DNA of 62,686 nt from Candidatus Latescibacterota bacterium (GTDB lineage: Bacteria > Latescibacterota > UBA2968 > UBA8231): NCBI GenBank assembly GCA_022827835.1, contig JAJEIO010000048.1, positions 1-62,686 of the forward strand, read 5' to 3'. This document shows, piece by piece, positions 33,838 to 42,532 of this stretch; position 1 is the first letter of the stretch; each line of letters starts with the position of its first letter. The notes below the pieces were generated by a model. The model was not told the DNA's origin, ran no database searches, and saw nothing but the letters and a program-made list of their open reading frames with translations. Both the position numbers and the translations under genes were made by a program.

Positions 33838-34740
33838 ATGAAAGAGCGGACCAAATTCGTTTTAGCGGCAGCTTTGGTCATGGGCTTGTGCGGTACGTCC
33901 TTTGGCCATGCGCCTCCCGGCGAACTCTATTTCGCCGTGCAGTTCCCCGACAATCTCGTCCCCACCATGGACGGCGACTTGTCGGACTGGGACGTCGTGC
34001 CGATCGATCCGTACACGATCCGCAACGACCGTCTCTATTCGCCGGTGGCCGACATCCAGCCCGTGGGCCGTGGCGAGATCGATGTTAGCGACATTAACAT
34101 CCGCCACCTCATCGGCTGGAACGACAACGCGAATAAGCTCTACTACATGACCGAGGTCTTCGACAATGTCCACAACCTGGACCGCGAAAACCCCTCGGCC
34201 TTCTGGCAGGACGACGCCTGGGAAGTAGAGGTCAACCCCGACCACACGCCGACCGAGGAGCACAACCTCGAAGGCGAGCCGGCCAACAACTTTAGCTACA
34301 AATGGGCCGTGCCGCCGGTGGAAGGTGCCTATCAGTTCTACCGCCCGGTGCGGGCGCTGGAGTGGTTTGTAGATGGCAGCGACTTTATCACTTTCGGCTG
34401 GGGCTACGACGGCGAGCAGTTCGGCGAGAGCACCTATTACTACGAACTGGCTATCACGCCGATCATCTCAATGCCCAACGACGAGTCGGCCACCCCAGAG
34501 CAAGCCGTGATCTTCGACCTCGCGGAAGACGAGATCATCCACACGTCCGTGACTGTGGGTGACTTCGACGAGCCATGCACTGAGTGCGCACTCGAAAGCT
34601 ATCAGGGCTTCTGGACCATGTCACCGGAAAGCTGCTGCACGGCCACCAACGATGTGTTGCTGGATCAGCTATTGCCGGAGATGGAGTCCGCGACCTCGGT
34701 CGAGGACGTGAGCTGGGGCCAGATCAAAGCCGCTCAGTAG
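33838..34740 (+). CDS. Exported CBM9-like protein
   Basis: A 300-residue secreted protein with a strong AGGAGGGAGG ribosome site and signal peptide (FVLAAALVMGLCGTSFG). The segment TMDGDLSDWDVVP followed by a beta-rich body with ENPSAFWQDDAWEVEV is typical of CBM9-like domains (sugar- or ligand-binding beta-sandwiches, also found in cytochrome-associated proteins). The C-terminal part has four Cys (EPCTECALE, PESCCTA) that could form disulfides or bind metal. It is a single-gene unit flanked by terminators on both sides, and the strong ribosome site suggests high expression. The ligand is unknown. Confidence 0.72.
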   Translation: MKERTKFVLAAALVMGLCGTSFGHAPPGELYFAVQFPDNLVPTMDGDLSDWDVVPIDPYTIRNDRLYSPVADIQPVGRGEIDVSDINIRHLIGWNDNANKLYYMTEVFDNVHNLDRENPSAFWQDDAWEVEVNPDHTPTEEHNLEGEPANNFSYKWAVPPVEGAYQFYRPVRALEWFVDGSDFITFGWGYDGEQFGESTYYYELAITPIISMPNDESATPEQAVIFDLAEDEIIHTSVTVGDFDEPCTECALESYQGFWTMSPESCCTATNDVLLDQLLPEMESATSVEDVSWGQIKAAQ

Positions 34741-34762
34741 TATCCTTTTTCAACAACCGCAC

Positions 34763-34797
34763 AAAAAAGCCGGTGCCCCTCGGGGTACCGGCTTTTT
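34763..34797. terminator. Bidirectional rho-independent terminator
   Basis: A nearly perfect 16-bp stem (AAAAAGCCGGTGCCCC paired with GGGGTACCGGCTTTTT) with a tight loop has A-run and T-run on its two sides. It separates the CBM9-like gene from the convergent creatininase-family gene. Confidence 0.9.
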
Positions 34798-34818
34798 GCG
34801 TTTAGGTCGGCGGCGCGC

Positions 34819-35550
34819 TCACTCGCCGATCATCTCCTTCATCTTAGCAGCAACCCAGTCGATGGCCACATCGGCCATCACCCGGCCTTTCTTGGGCGTG
34901 GCTAAGTCGCGGCCCGCCTCGAAGTAGATCGGGTCGCGCGGCGCGTAGCTCTCGCTTTGTATCTGGAGATCGGCCCCTTCGTAATCGACCCCTTTCCAGT
35001 GCACGTTCTCGGGGAATGCCGCCATGGCAAACGAGGTTTCAAACTCGGCCGCGTGCGCCGGGCAATCCCCCGACTCCAGCACTTCGGCGACCAGTTCCTC
35101 TGAATACGCCGCCCAATACGAATAAAACTGCACGTCCATGTCCAGCCGCTTGCTGAACTCCTCGACTTGGCCGCCCAAGGGGCCGTTGCCGGCGTGGCCA
35201 TTGCATATCAGGACGTGCTCGACCCCGTGCCGCTTGAGCGATTCGCACACGTCGTAGGCCACGGCAAAGAAGGTTTCTGGCCGCAGGCTCAAGGTGCCGG
35301 GGAACTCCATCCAGTGCTCGGATATGCCTATGGATAGAGGCGTGGCCACCACCACTTGCGGATAGAGTTGCAAAGCCGCTTGGTGCGCCACATGCGCCGC
35401 GCTGGCGGTATCGTGCTCCATGGCTAAGTGCTCGTTGTGCTGCTCGGTGCTACCAGTGGGCAGGATTGCCCCCTTGATCAGGCCCTGTTCCAACCGCTCG
35501 CGCACGTGGCGGCGCGTCAATTTCCACAGCCGTACTTCTTCGACGATCAT
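34819..35550 (-). CDS. Creatininase family amidohydrolase
   Basis: A 243-residue metal-dependent amidohydrolase. Binuclear-metal ligands are visible in LPTGSTEQHNEHLAMEHDT (Glu, His and Asp), NGHAGNGP and HAAEFETS. An AAAGGAG site lies just upstream of ATG 35550. Family members hydrolyse creatinine, formamidopyrimidines or act in mycofactocin and cofactor pathways; nothing nearby singles out one substrate. It is divergent from the DUF4380-like gene and could be co-regulated with it. Confidence 0.85.
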   Translation of the reverse strand: MIVEEVRLWKLTRRHVRERLEQGLIKGAILPTGSTEQHNEHLAMEHDTASAAHVAHQAALQLYPQVVVATPLSIGISEHWMEFPGTLSLRPETFFAVAYDVCESLKRHGVEHVLICNGHAGNGPLGGQVEEFSKRLDMDVQFYSYWAAYSEELVAEVLESGDCPAHAAEFETSFAMAAFPENVHWKGVDYEGADLQIQSESYAPRDPIYFEAGRDLATPKKGRVMADVAIDWVAAKMKEMIGE

Positions 35551-35570
35551 CGCTTTTCTCCTTTGTTGCG

Positions 35571-35599
35571 TTGACGGGTATATTCGGAGGCCCTATCAT
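35571..35599 (+). promoter_or_regulatory. Sigma70-like promoter of the DUF4380-like gene
   Basis: TTGACG (35571-35576), a 17-nt spacer and TATCAT (35594-35599) give a good consensus match. The predicted start is near 35606. Confidence 0.55.
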
Positions 35600-35611
35600 G
35601 CACAATTATTT

Positions 35612-35636
35612 GACAGCCGACAACTCCTTGGCTGTC
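35612..35636 (+). promoter_or_regulatory. Leader hairpin in the 5' UTR of the DUF4380-like gene
   Basis: GACAGCC and GGCTGTC form a perfect 7-bp stem with an 11-nt loop, just after the predicted transcription start and 26 nt before the ATG. It may stabilise the mRNA or act as a protein-binding site. Confidence 0.4.
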
Positions 35637-35662
35637 TCCTACCCTTAAAGCAGAGGAATCCC

Positions 35663-36577
35663 ATGCGCATCGCCTGCTATGTTCTACTCTTGACCGCCCT
35701 GCCCCTAGCCGCTCAAACCGACCAGTACGAAGGCTTTACTGGCTTTTGGCTCAAAAACGACCGCGCCGAGGCTTTTGCCATTGCCGAACCTTATCCGCGA
35801 GTCCTCGCCTTCCGCCTCAAAGGCGGCGAAAATCCCCTCCACGTCTCCCGCGAATACGAATACATCGGCGTGCGCTCGTGGTTTTTCGAGCCGACTCAGA
35901 TTCCCGAATCCGGGCTACCGGCCCTGCAACCGGCCACCGCTGAGCTGACCGGCGCGCGCGCCGTGCGCCTCACTGCCGCCCCAGACGACAGCTCGGGTTT
36001 GCGCTTGACTATGGAGATCGCACTCGACGCCGAACGACCAATGCTCCACATCCGCCACGGCTTCAAAAACATGCGCGACAAACCGCGCCGCATCGCCTGC
36101 TGGGCCCTCAACGTCATCCGCCCCGATGCGGGCGTCGGCGTCACTCCATGGCGTAGCACAGGCCGCCGCAGCTTGTTGTTCTGGCCGAGTACCGACCCCA
36201 ACGAAGTCGGCATCCACCTAGGCCCCCGCGCGCTCGCGCTCGACTATCGGATCGAGCCGCAAAACGGCTGGCACAAGGTCGGCACTAATAGCGACGCCGG
36301 TTGGATCGCCTTTGTGTGGAATGGAAATGCGCTCAAATCTACGGTCGCCCACGTCGCCGAAGCCGAATACCCCGAAGACGGCGGCACGGTGACGATGTTC
36401 AATTCTACACCTGAAGTTTTCGACGGTAAGCCGCGCTTCGGTGAAATCGAAAACGTCGGGCCGCTGAGCGAGCTGATGCCGGGGGACACCTTGTGGATGG
36501 AACAAACCTTGGAATTGATCGTCGGAATTGACGGCGACGATCCCGAAAGCTGGGTCGAAATGCTGGGGGACGAATAG
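35663..36577 (+). CDS. Exported DUF4380-like protein
   Basis: A 304-residue protein starting at ATG 35663 after AGAGGAA; upstream in-frame codons are antisense to the creatininase-family gene. A signal peptide (ACYVLLLTALPLAAQ) directs export. The beta-rich body, with LRLTMEIALDAERPMLHIRHGFKN, RRIACWALNVI and GTNSDAGWIAFVWNG, matches the mutarotase-like fold of DUF4380 proteins, which may bind or process carbohydrate. No catalytic residues are assigned. It converges with purF, 18 nt apart. Confidence 0.6.
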   Translation: MRIACYVLLLTALPLAAQTDQYEGFTGFWLKNDRAEAFAIAEPYPRVLAFRLKGGENPLHVSREYEYIGVRSWFFEPTQIPESGLPALQPATAELTGARAVRLTAAPDDSSGLRLTMEIALDAERPMLHIRHGFKNMRDKPRRIACWALNVIRPDAGVGVTPWRSTGRRSLLFWPSTDPNEVGIHLGPRALALDYRIEPQNGWHKVGTNSDAGWIAFVWNGNALKSTVAHVAEAEYPEDGGTVTMFNSTPEVFDGKPRFGEIENVGPLSELMPGDTLWMEQTLELIVGIDGDDPESWVEMLGDE

Positions 36578-36595
36578 CGGTCTACCGGGAGATCT

Positions 36596-38071
36596 TCAAG
36601 CCCGCCACAAGTCGAGCTGCGGCCTGTCGCCGATTTGGATCAGCGATCCAGCCGCTTCAAAGGGCATGCGCCCGCCAATGCAGTACGTACACAAGTCGCG
36701 CTCGGGCAGGCCGGCGCGCGCAAAGGCCTCTAGCATCCCCTGCTGCGACAAGTAAATCACGGGCATCCCCATCGCCTCGCTGATGGCCTCAGCCGTGCGC
36801 CCACGGGCGATAAACTCGTCGCCCGGCGGCGGGTCCGGCGGCATATCCACCCCAAAGGTGCATCCCCTCGGCACGCCATCATCGCCGATAATGCCAATCG
36901 GCGGCGTGTAACTCACCAAATAGGCCTGCTCGACACCAGCTTCCTCGTAAAGCAGGTCGCAAGCGCGCTTGGAGTTGTTGCCGCGCACGATGCTGTCGTC
37001 GATCAGAATCACGGTCTTGCCCTTGAGCTTTTGCGCCATCCCGGGCAAAAGGTGCAAATTCTGGCCAATCGAGTTTTTGCGCTCGCCAGCGGTCGAACCT
37101 TGGAACGAGCGCTCGCCGCGCATCTTGTAGAACACGGGTTCAAAGGGCAGTTCCGCCTGCTTGGCGTAAGCGCGGGCCGCCACCTCGGGACAACGCGGCA
37201 GATACGTGACCAGATCGACGTCGGGCGGCAGAAATTCCTCGCTGAGTATCTCTCCTAGCGATTCGCGGATGCGGCGCACGCTGACGCCGTTGATGATCGA
37301 GTCGAGGTCGGTGATGTAGTTCCACTCAAAAAAGCAATAGGCGAGGTTGGTCGAGACCACAACTTCCTTGTGGTAGTTCCCTTCAGGCGTGAGAGAGTAG
37401 ATCGCTCCCGGTTCCAAATCTTCGACGTATTCGCCGCCGTTTTTGCGGAAGGCGATGTCCTCTGAGGCCATCACGTACTTGCCGTCCTTCCAACCGAGCA
37501 CTCCAGGTTTGATCCCGGTGCGATCGCGTATTGCGATTACGTCGCGCTCGCGCTTGTCGGCGATGGCCAAGGTATAGGCTCCGGGCACTTCCTTGAGGAA
37601 GTTGTGCGCGCCGTGCTCGCGGTAGAGGTAGAGCAAAGCCTCGGTATCACAACTCGAATACAGGTGCAAAGGAGCCGAGTCTTGGAAGAAGGCCCGGTCA
37701 ACTTGGCCGTTGTGGACGGCCGCCACGTCGCAGTCCCAGATCAGGATGTGGTTGTCGCGGTGTTCGACTGTGCCGCCGATGACGTGCGGATGCGCCTCCT
37801 CGAGGATTTTGTCCTTCGAGCCTCGGGTGGCGTAGCGCACGTGGGCCATGTAGGTGTGGTAATTGGGGCTGAGGAAAATTTTGTGGAGGTCGGTTACGTC
37901 GAAGCGCGAGACCCCGCCCTTCCACTTGATCACGTCGATGCGGCCATCGCCTACTGCAGCAATACCGGCCGCCTCCCGGCCCCGATGCTGTAGCGAATGA
38001 ATAAAGCGGTAGGCGTCGTGCAGAGAGTGGGCTACGGTCAAACCACAGTTGTGGCGAACGACTTCGGCCAT
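36596..38071 (-). CDS. purF: Amidophosphoribosyltransferase
   Basis: A 491-residue enzyme making 5-phosphoribosylamine from PRPP and glutamine, the first step of purine synthesis. ATG 38071 is chosen with GAGGAA upstream. The nucleophile is Cys9 in RHNCGLTVAH, preceded by a short propeptide, as in the Bacillus-type enzyme. The glutaminase half has YMAHVRYATRG and AAVHNGQV. The PRPP loop reads VILIDDSIVRGNNSKR. Cysteines at YCFFEW, RGCTFGVDMP and LCTYCIGG match the four positions that ligate a 4Fe-4S cluster in Bacillus PurF. The order of conserved blocks is complete. It follows the aminotransferase gene by 80 nt with its own promoter-like site. Confidence 0.9.
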   Translation of the reverse strand: MAEVVRHNCGLTVAHSLHDAYRFIHSLQHRGREAAGIAAVGDGRIDVIKWKGGVSRFDVTDLHKIFLSPNYHTYMAHVRYATRGSKDKILEEAHPHVIGGTVEHRDNHILIWDCDVAAVHNGQVDRAFFQDSAPLHLYSSCDTEALLYLYREHGAHNFLKEVPGAYTLAIADKRERDVIAIRDRTGIKPGVLGWKDGKYVMASEDIAFRKNGGEYVEDLEPGAIYSLTPEGNYHKEVVVSTNLAYCFFEWNYITDLDSIINGVSVRRIRESLGEILSEEFLPPDVDLVTYLPRCPEVAARAYAKQAELPFEPVFYKMRGERSFQGSTAGERKNSIGQNLHLLPGMAQKLKGKTVILIDDSIVRGNNSKRACDLLYEEAGVEQAYLVSYTPPIGIIGDDGVPRGCTFGVDMPPDPPPGDEFIARGRTAEAISEAMGMPVIYLSQQGMLEAFARAGLPERDLCTYCIGGRMPFEAAGSLIQIGDRPQLDLWRA

Positions 38072-38113
38072 AGACGTTCCTCGCGGCAAAATGTGAAGGG
38101 ATTGTAACAAAAA

Positions 38114-38140
38114 ATTATAGCCGACCGCGCCATACGGCAA
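38114..38140 (-). promoter_or_regulatory. Candidate purF promoter
   Basis: On the minus strand TTGCCG (38140-38135) precedes a perfect TATAAT (38119-38114) by 15 nt, 43 nt before the purF start. Confidence 0.45.
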
Positions 38141-38150
38141 GGCCGCAGTA

Positions 38151-39515
38151 CTACAATGTCAGAATCAACCCTTGCGCCAAGAGCGAATCAACCGTCTGGG
38201 CAAATGCCGCGGCCGCCTCCGCGACGTCTTGGGCTGTGTGCGCCGATGAGAGCACGCCGCCGGTGGAGCTCATGTTATCGACCCCGTAAAAGCGCAGATG
38301 GCGCTGGTACTCTTCGATCAGCTTTCCCGGCATCCCCTTGAGCCGCTCGGCCTCGGTCGTGTGCAAATCCGCCCGGCTGTGGGCCTTTTGCACGCGCTGG
38401 CGATCGGTTTCAAAATAGACGTGGAAGGTCGAACACACTCCGTACACGTATCCGGCGATGCCTCGGCGCTCCAGTACTTCGTCCCAAGCGGTGCGCAGTT
38501 CAGCAGCGCGGGCGTTGGCTTGGTCTATCGGCTCGCCTGTGGCCACGCGCTTGAGCACGGCGATTCCAGCCGCGGCCGAAAGCGGTGCCCCGTTAAAAGT
38601 CCCTTGATGCGCCACCCGCGGGCGGGCATCGTCCGTCACGTCGAAGAGTTCCATAACGTCCGCTCGTCCCACCACAGCCCCGCCGGGCATGCCACCGGCG
38701 ACGACCTTGGCAAAACAGGACAGATCCGGCCGCAGCCCGTAGAGCACTTGCGCACCACCCGGACTAAAGCGGAAGCCGGTTACTACCTCGTCAAAGATCA
38801 ATATCACCCCGCGCTCTCTGGTCATCGTTTGCAAATCGCGCAAAAACTCCGGCGCCAAAGGCACTCTTCCCCACGATCCTCCCGACGGCTCGATAATCGC
38901 CGCGGCAATATCGCTGTCGGCGTCGAGGACATCGGCGACTTGGTTCGCATCTCCCGCTGGCACGCAGACTACGTGCTCGCGCACGTGCGGCGGAATGCCC
39001 AACGAGCCGTCCGCGTCAAAGGGCGGCTGCACGCCGCGCATCACGTCGTCGTGCCACCCGTGGAAGTGGCCGGCAAAGCGCAGGATCTTGCGGCGGCCGG
39101 TAAACGCCCGCGCCAAGCGCAGCGCCAGCAGGGTGGCCTCCGTCCCCGAATTGACCAAGCGCACTCGTTCAGCCGAGGGGACCAGCGTCTGGATGCGTTC
39201 GGCCCACTCGATGTGCAGTGGATGGTCGTTGCCAAAGTGCGTCCCGCGCCCCACCGCCTCGGCGATGGCTTCTACGACTTCGGCGGGCGCGTGCCCCAAA
39301 AGCAGGGCCCCGTTGCCAAGGAGGAAGTCGATGTACTCATTGCCATCGACATCCCATTTGCGGCCGCCAGCCCCCCGCTCGATGTAGAGCGGCATCGGCG
39401 TTGCGTAGCGTAGGTCGTGTCCCACCTTGCCGCCTAGTGCCTTGCAGGCGCGGGCAAAGTACTCCTGCGACCGGGGGCGCGCCGCTCCATAGGCCGCGTA
39501 TATTTCGCTGTGCAT
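38151..39515 (-). CDS. Class III aminotransferase (glutamate-1-semialdehyde aminomutase-like)
   Basis: A 454-residue fold-type I PLP enzyme. Motifs: NSGTEATLLALRLARAFTG for PLP phosphate, HGWHDD, IIEPSGG, the Asp in LIFDEVVTGFR, and the Schiff-base Lys in CFAKVVAGGMPGG. HQGTFNGAPLSAAAG is typical of the HemL-like subgroup. Real HemL proteins are slightly shorter, and this divergent form lies next to an SDR, so it more probably transaminates a metabolite than makes tetrapyrrole precursors. ATG 39515 is chosen because AAAGG lies at a good distance; ATG 39521 is two codons earlier. The frame stays open far upstream through the SDR gene, but that part is shadow. Confidence 0.83.
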   Translation of the reverse strand: MHSEIYAAYGAARPRSQEYFARACKALGGKVGHDLRYATPMPLYIERGAGGRKWDVDGNEYIDFLLGNGALLLGHAPAEVVEAIAEAVGRGTHFGNDHPLHIEWAERIQTLVPSAERVRLVNSGTEATLLALRLARAFTGRRKILRFAGHFHGWHDDVMRGVQPPFDADGSLGIPPHVREHVVCVPAGDANQVADVLDADSDIAAAIIEPSGGSWGRVPLAPEFLRDLQTMTRERGVILIFDEVVTGFRFSPGGAQVLYGLRPDLSCFAKVVAGGMPGGAVVGRADVMELFDVTDDARPRVAHQGTFNGAPLSAAAGIAVLKRVATGEPIDQANARAAELRTAWDEVLERRGIAGYVYGVCSTFHVYFETDRQRVQKAHSRADLHTTEAERLKGMPGKLIEEYQRHLRFYGVDNMSSTGGVLSSAHTAQDVAEAAAAFAQTVDSLLAQGLILTL

Positions 39516-39532
39516 CGCCATCGCCTTTCTAC

Positions 39533-40282
39533 CTACGACCGTCCGCCGCAGGCGGTAATCGTCTGTCCGGTGATAAAACTGGACTCTTCGGACAATAAAA
39601 AGCGAACCACCGACGCCATCTCCGCCGGATCGGCCATCCGTCCCATCGGGGTGCTGGCGATAAGCTCGGCGACTTGGCCGGGATTGGCCGAGCGCGCCAA
39701 CTCGGTATCTGTCAGCCCCGGCGCTAAGCAGTTGATCCGCACATTGTGCTCGGCAAATGCTTGGGCGCATTGCCGGGTGAAGGCGATGACGGCCGCCTTG
39801 GTCGTGGCGTAGTGGATCATATTCGGCTTGAGCAGCCAAGCGGCCAGCGAGGAGATATTGACGATCCGCCCAAAGCGCCGCGCAATCATCTCGTCCTTGA
39901 CGGCCCAAGTGGTCAAAAACGGCCCGTGGACGTTGACCGCAAACATCTTTTCCCATTCGGCAAAACCGAACTCGCCGTGCTCTTGGGTATAGGCGATCCC
40001 GGCGTTGTTGACCAGCAGTTCGACCGGCCCAAATGTCGCGCGCACTTGGGCAATCATCTGCTCGACTTCTGTCTGCTGCGACACGTCGGCTTGGACGGCC
40101 ATGCCCTCGGTGCCGCACGACTCGACCTGCGTCAAGATTTCCTGCGCGGCCTCGGCGTTGTGTTGGTAGTTGATGGCGACCTTGGCTCCGTGCTCGGCCA
40201 GCATTCGGACGATGGCGCGGCCGATGCCGCGACTGCCGCCCGTTACCAAGGCAGTGCGCCCGGCAAATATCGCGGTGGTCAT
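39533..40282 (-). CDS. Short-chain dehydrogenase/reductase (FabG-like)
   Basis: A 249-residue classical SDR with cofactor motif TGGSRGIG, NNAG (LLVNNAGIA), catalytic Ser in NISSLAAW and Tyr-Lys in HYATTKAA. The C-terminal ITGQTITACGG is typical. It begins the SDR-aminotransferase pair, whose second gene starts 17 nt after its stop. The two could oxidise and aminate, or deaminate and reduce, the same substrate. The substrate is unknown. Confidence 0.87.
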   Translation of the reverse strand: MTTAIFAGRTALVTGGSRGIGRAIVRMLAEHGAKVAINYQHNAEAAQEILTQVESCGTEGMAVQADVSQQTEVEQMIAQVRATFGPVELLVNNAGIAYTQEHGEFGFAEWEKMFAVNVHGPFLTTWAVKDEMIARRFGRIVNISSLAAWLLKPNMIHYATTKAAVIAFTRQCAQAFAEHNVRINCLAPGLTDTELARSANPGQVAELIASTPMGRMADPAEMASVVRFLLSEESSFITGQTITACGGRS

Positions 40283-40326
40283 GTGCGTTGGCTTTCGTTA
40301 TTGGGGAGAGATTTTGATGATAGCGC

Positions 40327-40360
40327 AAAAAGGGGCCGGGAGCAATCCCGACCCCTTTGT
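40327..40360 (-). terminator. Rho-independent terminator downstream of the thioredoxin-like remnant
   Basis: Read on the minus strand, a 13-bp stem (one mismatch) with a 4-nt loop is followed by a T-run. It would end transcripts coming from the ABC-2 operon through the truncated gene. Confidence 0.65.
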
Positions 40361-40383
40361 TTGAACTTCGGCTAGTCTGGCGA

Positions 40384-40660
40384 TTAGCCGCCCGCTGATT
40401 TGGTGTTCTCCGCGATCTTGGCGACGATCCCTTGAGTATCGTACACTCCGCGCAGCCGTTCCGCGATCCGCCCTTGTGCGTCCACCACGTAATACGAAGG
40501 CAAACTACTGATGCTATAGGCTTTTGCTACGCCCGCACCCCATCCCGCTGCCCGCAGATGGACGCCTTTGATCTCGTGTTTGGCAACAGCCTCTCTCCAG
40601 GCTTCCTCATCGTCGTCCAACGAGATGTTGAAAGGAACTCCGTCGTCCCCACGGCCTCCC
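40384..40660 (-). pseudogene. C-terminal remnant of a TlpA/thioredoxin-like gene
   Basis: About ninety codons retain the second half of a thioredoxin fold: a strand plus helix (FNISLDDDEEAWREAVAKH), then SISSLPSYYVVDAQGRIAER with the cis-Pro segment, then a final helix. The N-terminal half with the CxxC active site is absent. Upstream codons in this frame overlap the 3' end of the propeller-fused permease in another frame and encode no homologous sequence. The remnant probably arose when the neighbouring genes were joined by deletion. Confidence 0.65.
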
Positions 40661-40672
40661 TCAGTCTTGCCC

Positions 40673-42532
40673 CTAGTCCAAACGGTACGCCAGCAGCCCT
40701 CCACTACTCGTCGCGTAAAGATACCCATTGGCCACGGATAGGGCCCCAATGCTCCTGTCGGATTTGAAGGAAAAGCTTTCGATCAGTGCTCCATACTCGG
40801 CTATAGTCCACGCTTTTACTCTAAGGTCTGACGACCATCTCCCTAGGCCGTATCCTCGGCTGTAGGCTACTCCATCGACAATCTGCAAAGAGAGGATGTT
40901 GTCGCTCAGAGGCAGCGGCAAGTATCCTACTTCGCGCGGTTGATCAGGATTGAAGATATCGAACTCGACCAACTCGTACGGCCAAGAGCGTTCGACATAG
41001 AGCTTGTCGCCATAGGTGGCTACCAGCTTAGGATGGCCGTAATACCGAGTGCGAAAGGACTCTAGCGTCTGTCGCCCGGTCTCGCGCAAAGCGTGCGCAT
41101 CAGCCACATCGATGACCACCAGTTCGCCCTCAGTCCCAATGTAGGCGCGACTTCCACGCACACTTACATGGCACCGGGGTTTCCACATGTGAGAATCGTC
41201 CACAGGGTCGGAAATGGGCATTATCACCCGCTCATCGCCCACCACCGGCATTCCCTCTGCGTCGAGAGCGAAAGCCTCGGCAACCAAGGCATAGCCTCGC
41301 TCCCGGACGAGGAGCAAACCGCCGTCTGTGGCTCCCCAATACTGGTGGTAGCGAAACCTTTTCCTTTTAATGGCGGCGAACATACGGTAACCCTTGAGCG
41401 CGGGCGCAGCCGGATCGCTAACGTCGAAGACAACCACCCCGAGACTGTCGCTAGGTAGTCCTTTGCGCCACCCGACGAGATATGCCAGCGAATCGACTAC
41501 GCATATTGCGTTGCCACCCTTCCACAACTCGTGGGACTCGGGTCTGGTGCTGCCGAGCAGGCGCATTTGCTGCGGGTTGTTCAAGTCGGCGATGGCAATA
41601 CCAATTTGTCCGGTGGTCATATAGGCGAGTCCGTCTTGGACAGCGAGATCCCCATAGTACTGCTTATCGGGGGCTTCTAGCACCCCAGCAGGCATCCGTT
41701 GGTTGACGAGCGGTCCCCCGTAGAAAATCGCGAAGACGGCGACAATGATCGCTCCCCACCCTATCGCCACCATGCGCCACGAGAGCATTGCCTCGCGGTA
41801 ACGGCGCAACAGCACCGCCGCCAGCGCCAGCGCTGCCACTGTCAAACCCAGATTGGCCAATACCTTCACCCAAAACCGAGCCGAGTCCGTCGCCAAGCGC
41901 ACCAAATGCCCTTGGTCATCCAAGCCGATTGCGACGAGTGGATAGCGATTGAGAATGGGAAAGATGGCCGTTGCCGGGCCGGTGAGGAAAACCCCCAATA
42001 TCACGGCTAGCGCAATACCCACAGCGGCACCCTTGAAGGGATGGTCCGTCACCACCGAGCCGATAAAAATCAGGGCGTAGAGTAGCGAAAATTGGGTAAA
42101 CGACAGCGAGACCATGGAGGCATAGTCGATGCTCTGTACGGTGATCAGTTTATATGCCAGCCACGCATGTTCTACCTCAAGACTAGCCAAGTCTATGTAC
42201 ACCGTCGCCCAAGCCATTAGCGCGACCAACAGCAATCCGCCAAGTCCTAGCAAGAACTTGACAGCCAGCACTGTCGCGCCCGCCACCGGCTTGTCTAGGA
42301 GGAAGGACAAGGTGCCTGTGCTGCGCTCGCGGGCGATGGCATCCATGCCCAGCATAATCGCCATCACCACCAGACCGCCCGTAATAAGCTCTTCGAAACC
42401 TGCTACGTAGCTGCGGCTGAAATCAGCATTGTTCCGCATTAGACAGACCACCACGGCGAACGCGACGCCCACCAGCACCTTGGGCAGGATTTCGCGGCCC
42501 TCTTTCCACAACAGCGCGTATAAAGAGCTCAT
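40673..42532 (-). CDS. ABC-2 type permease fused to a LVIVD-type beta-propeller (copy 2)
   Basis: A 619-residue protein. Residues 1-265 are an ABC-2 permease with about six helices, starting with the cytoplasmic ALLWKEGREILPKVLVG and including MDAIARERSTGTLSFLLDKPV, a hallmark of YtrC/NatB-type permeases. Residues about 275-619 are non-membrane, with repeated strands such as DLAVQDGLAYMTTGQIGIAIADLNNP and ELVVIDVADAHALRE, matching LVIVD propeller blades. The propeller follows the final helix and is likely extracytoplasmic. It overlaps copy 1 by four bases and has the same length, which points to a tandem duplication. With the upstream ATPase they would form a heterodimeric exporter or signalling ABC complex. 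Confidence 0.78.
   Translation of the reverse strand: MSSLYALLWKEGREILPKVLVGVAFAVVVCLMRNNADFSRSYVAGFEELITGGLVVMAIMLGMDAIARERSTGTLSFLLDKPVAGATVLAVKFLLGLGGLLLVALMAWATVYIDLASLEVEHAWLAYKLITVQSIDYASMVSLSFTQFSLLYALIFIGSVVTDHPFKGAAVGIALAVILGVFLTGPATAIFPILNRYPLVAIGLDDQGHLVRLATDSARFWVKVLANLGLTVAALALAAVLLRRYREAMLSWRMVAIGWGAIIVAVFAIFYGGPLVNQRMPAGVLEAPDKQYYGDLAVQDGLAYMTTGQIGIAIADLNNPQQMRLLGSTRPESHELWKGGNAICVVDSLAYLVGWRKGLPSDSLGVVVFDVSDPAAPALKGYRMFAAIKRKRFRYHQYWGATDGGLLLVRERGYALVAEAFALDAEGMPVVGDERVIMPISDPVDDSHMWKPRCHVSVRGSRAYIGTEGELVVIDVADAHALRETGRQTLESFRTRYYGHPKLVATYGDKLYVERSWPYELVEFDIFNPDQPREVGYLPLPLSDNILSLQIVDGVAYSRGYGLGRWSSDLRVKAWTIAEYGALIESFSFKSDRSIGALSVANGYLYATSSGGLLAYRLD

Noticed and set aside
39516..40328. 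The aminotransferase frame stays open upstream to 40328, suggesting a fusion protein.
   Set aside because: The upstream part is antisense-free shadow of the SDR gene, which has a complete SDR sequence in another frame; the translated extension is Arg/His-rich with no homologous pattern.
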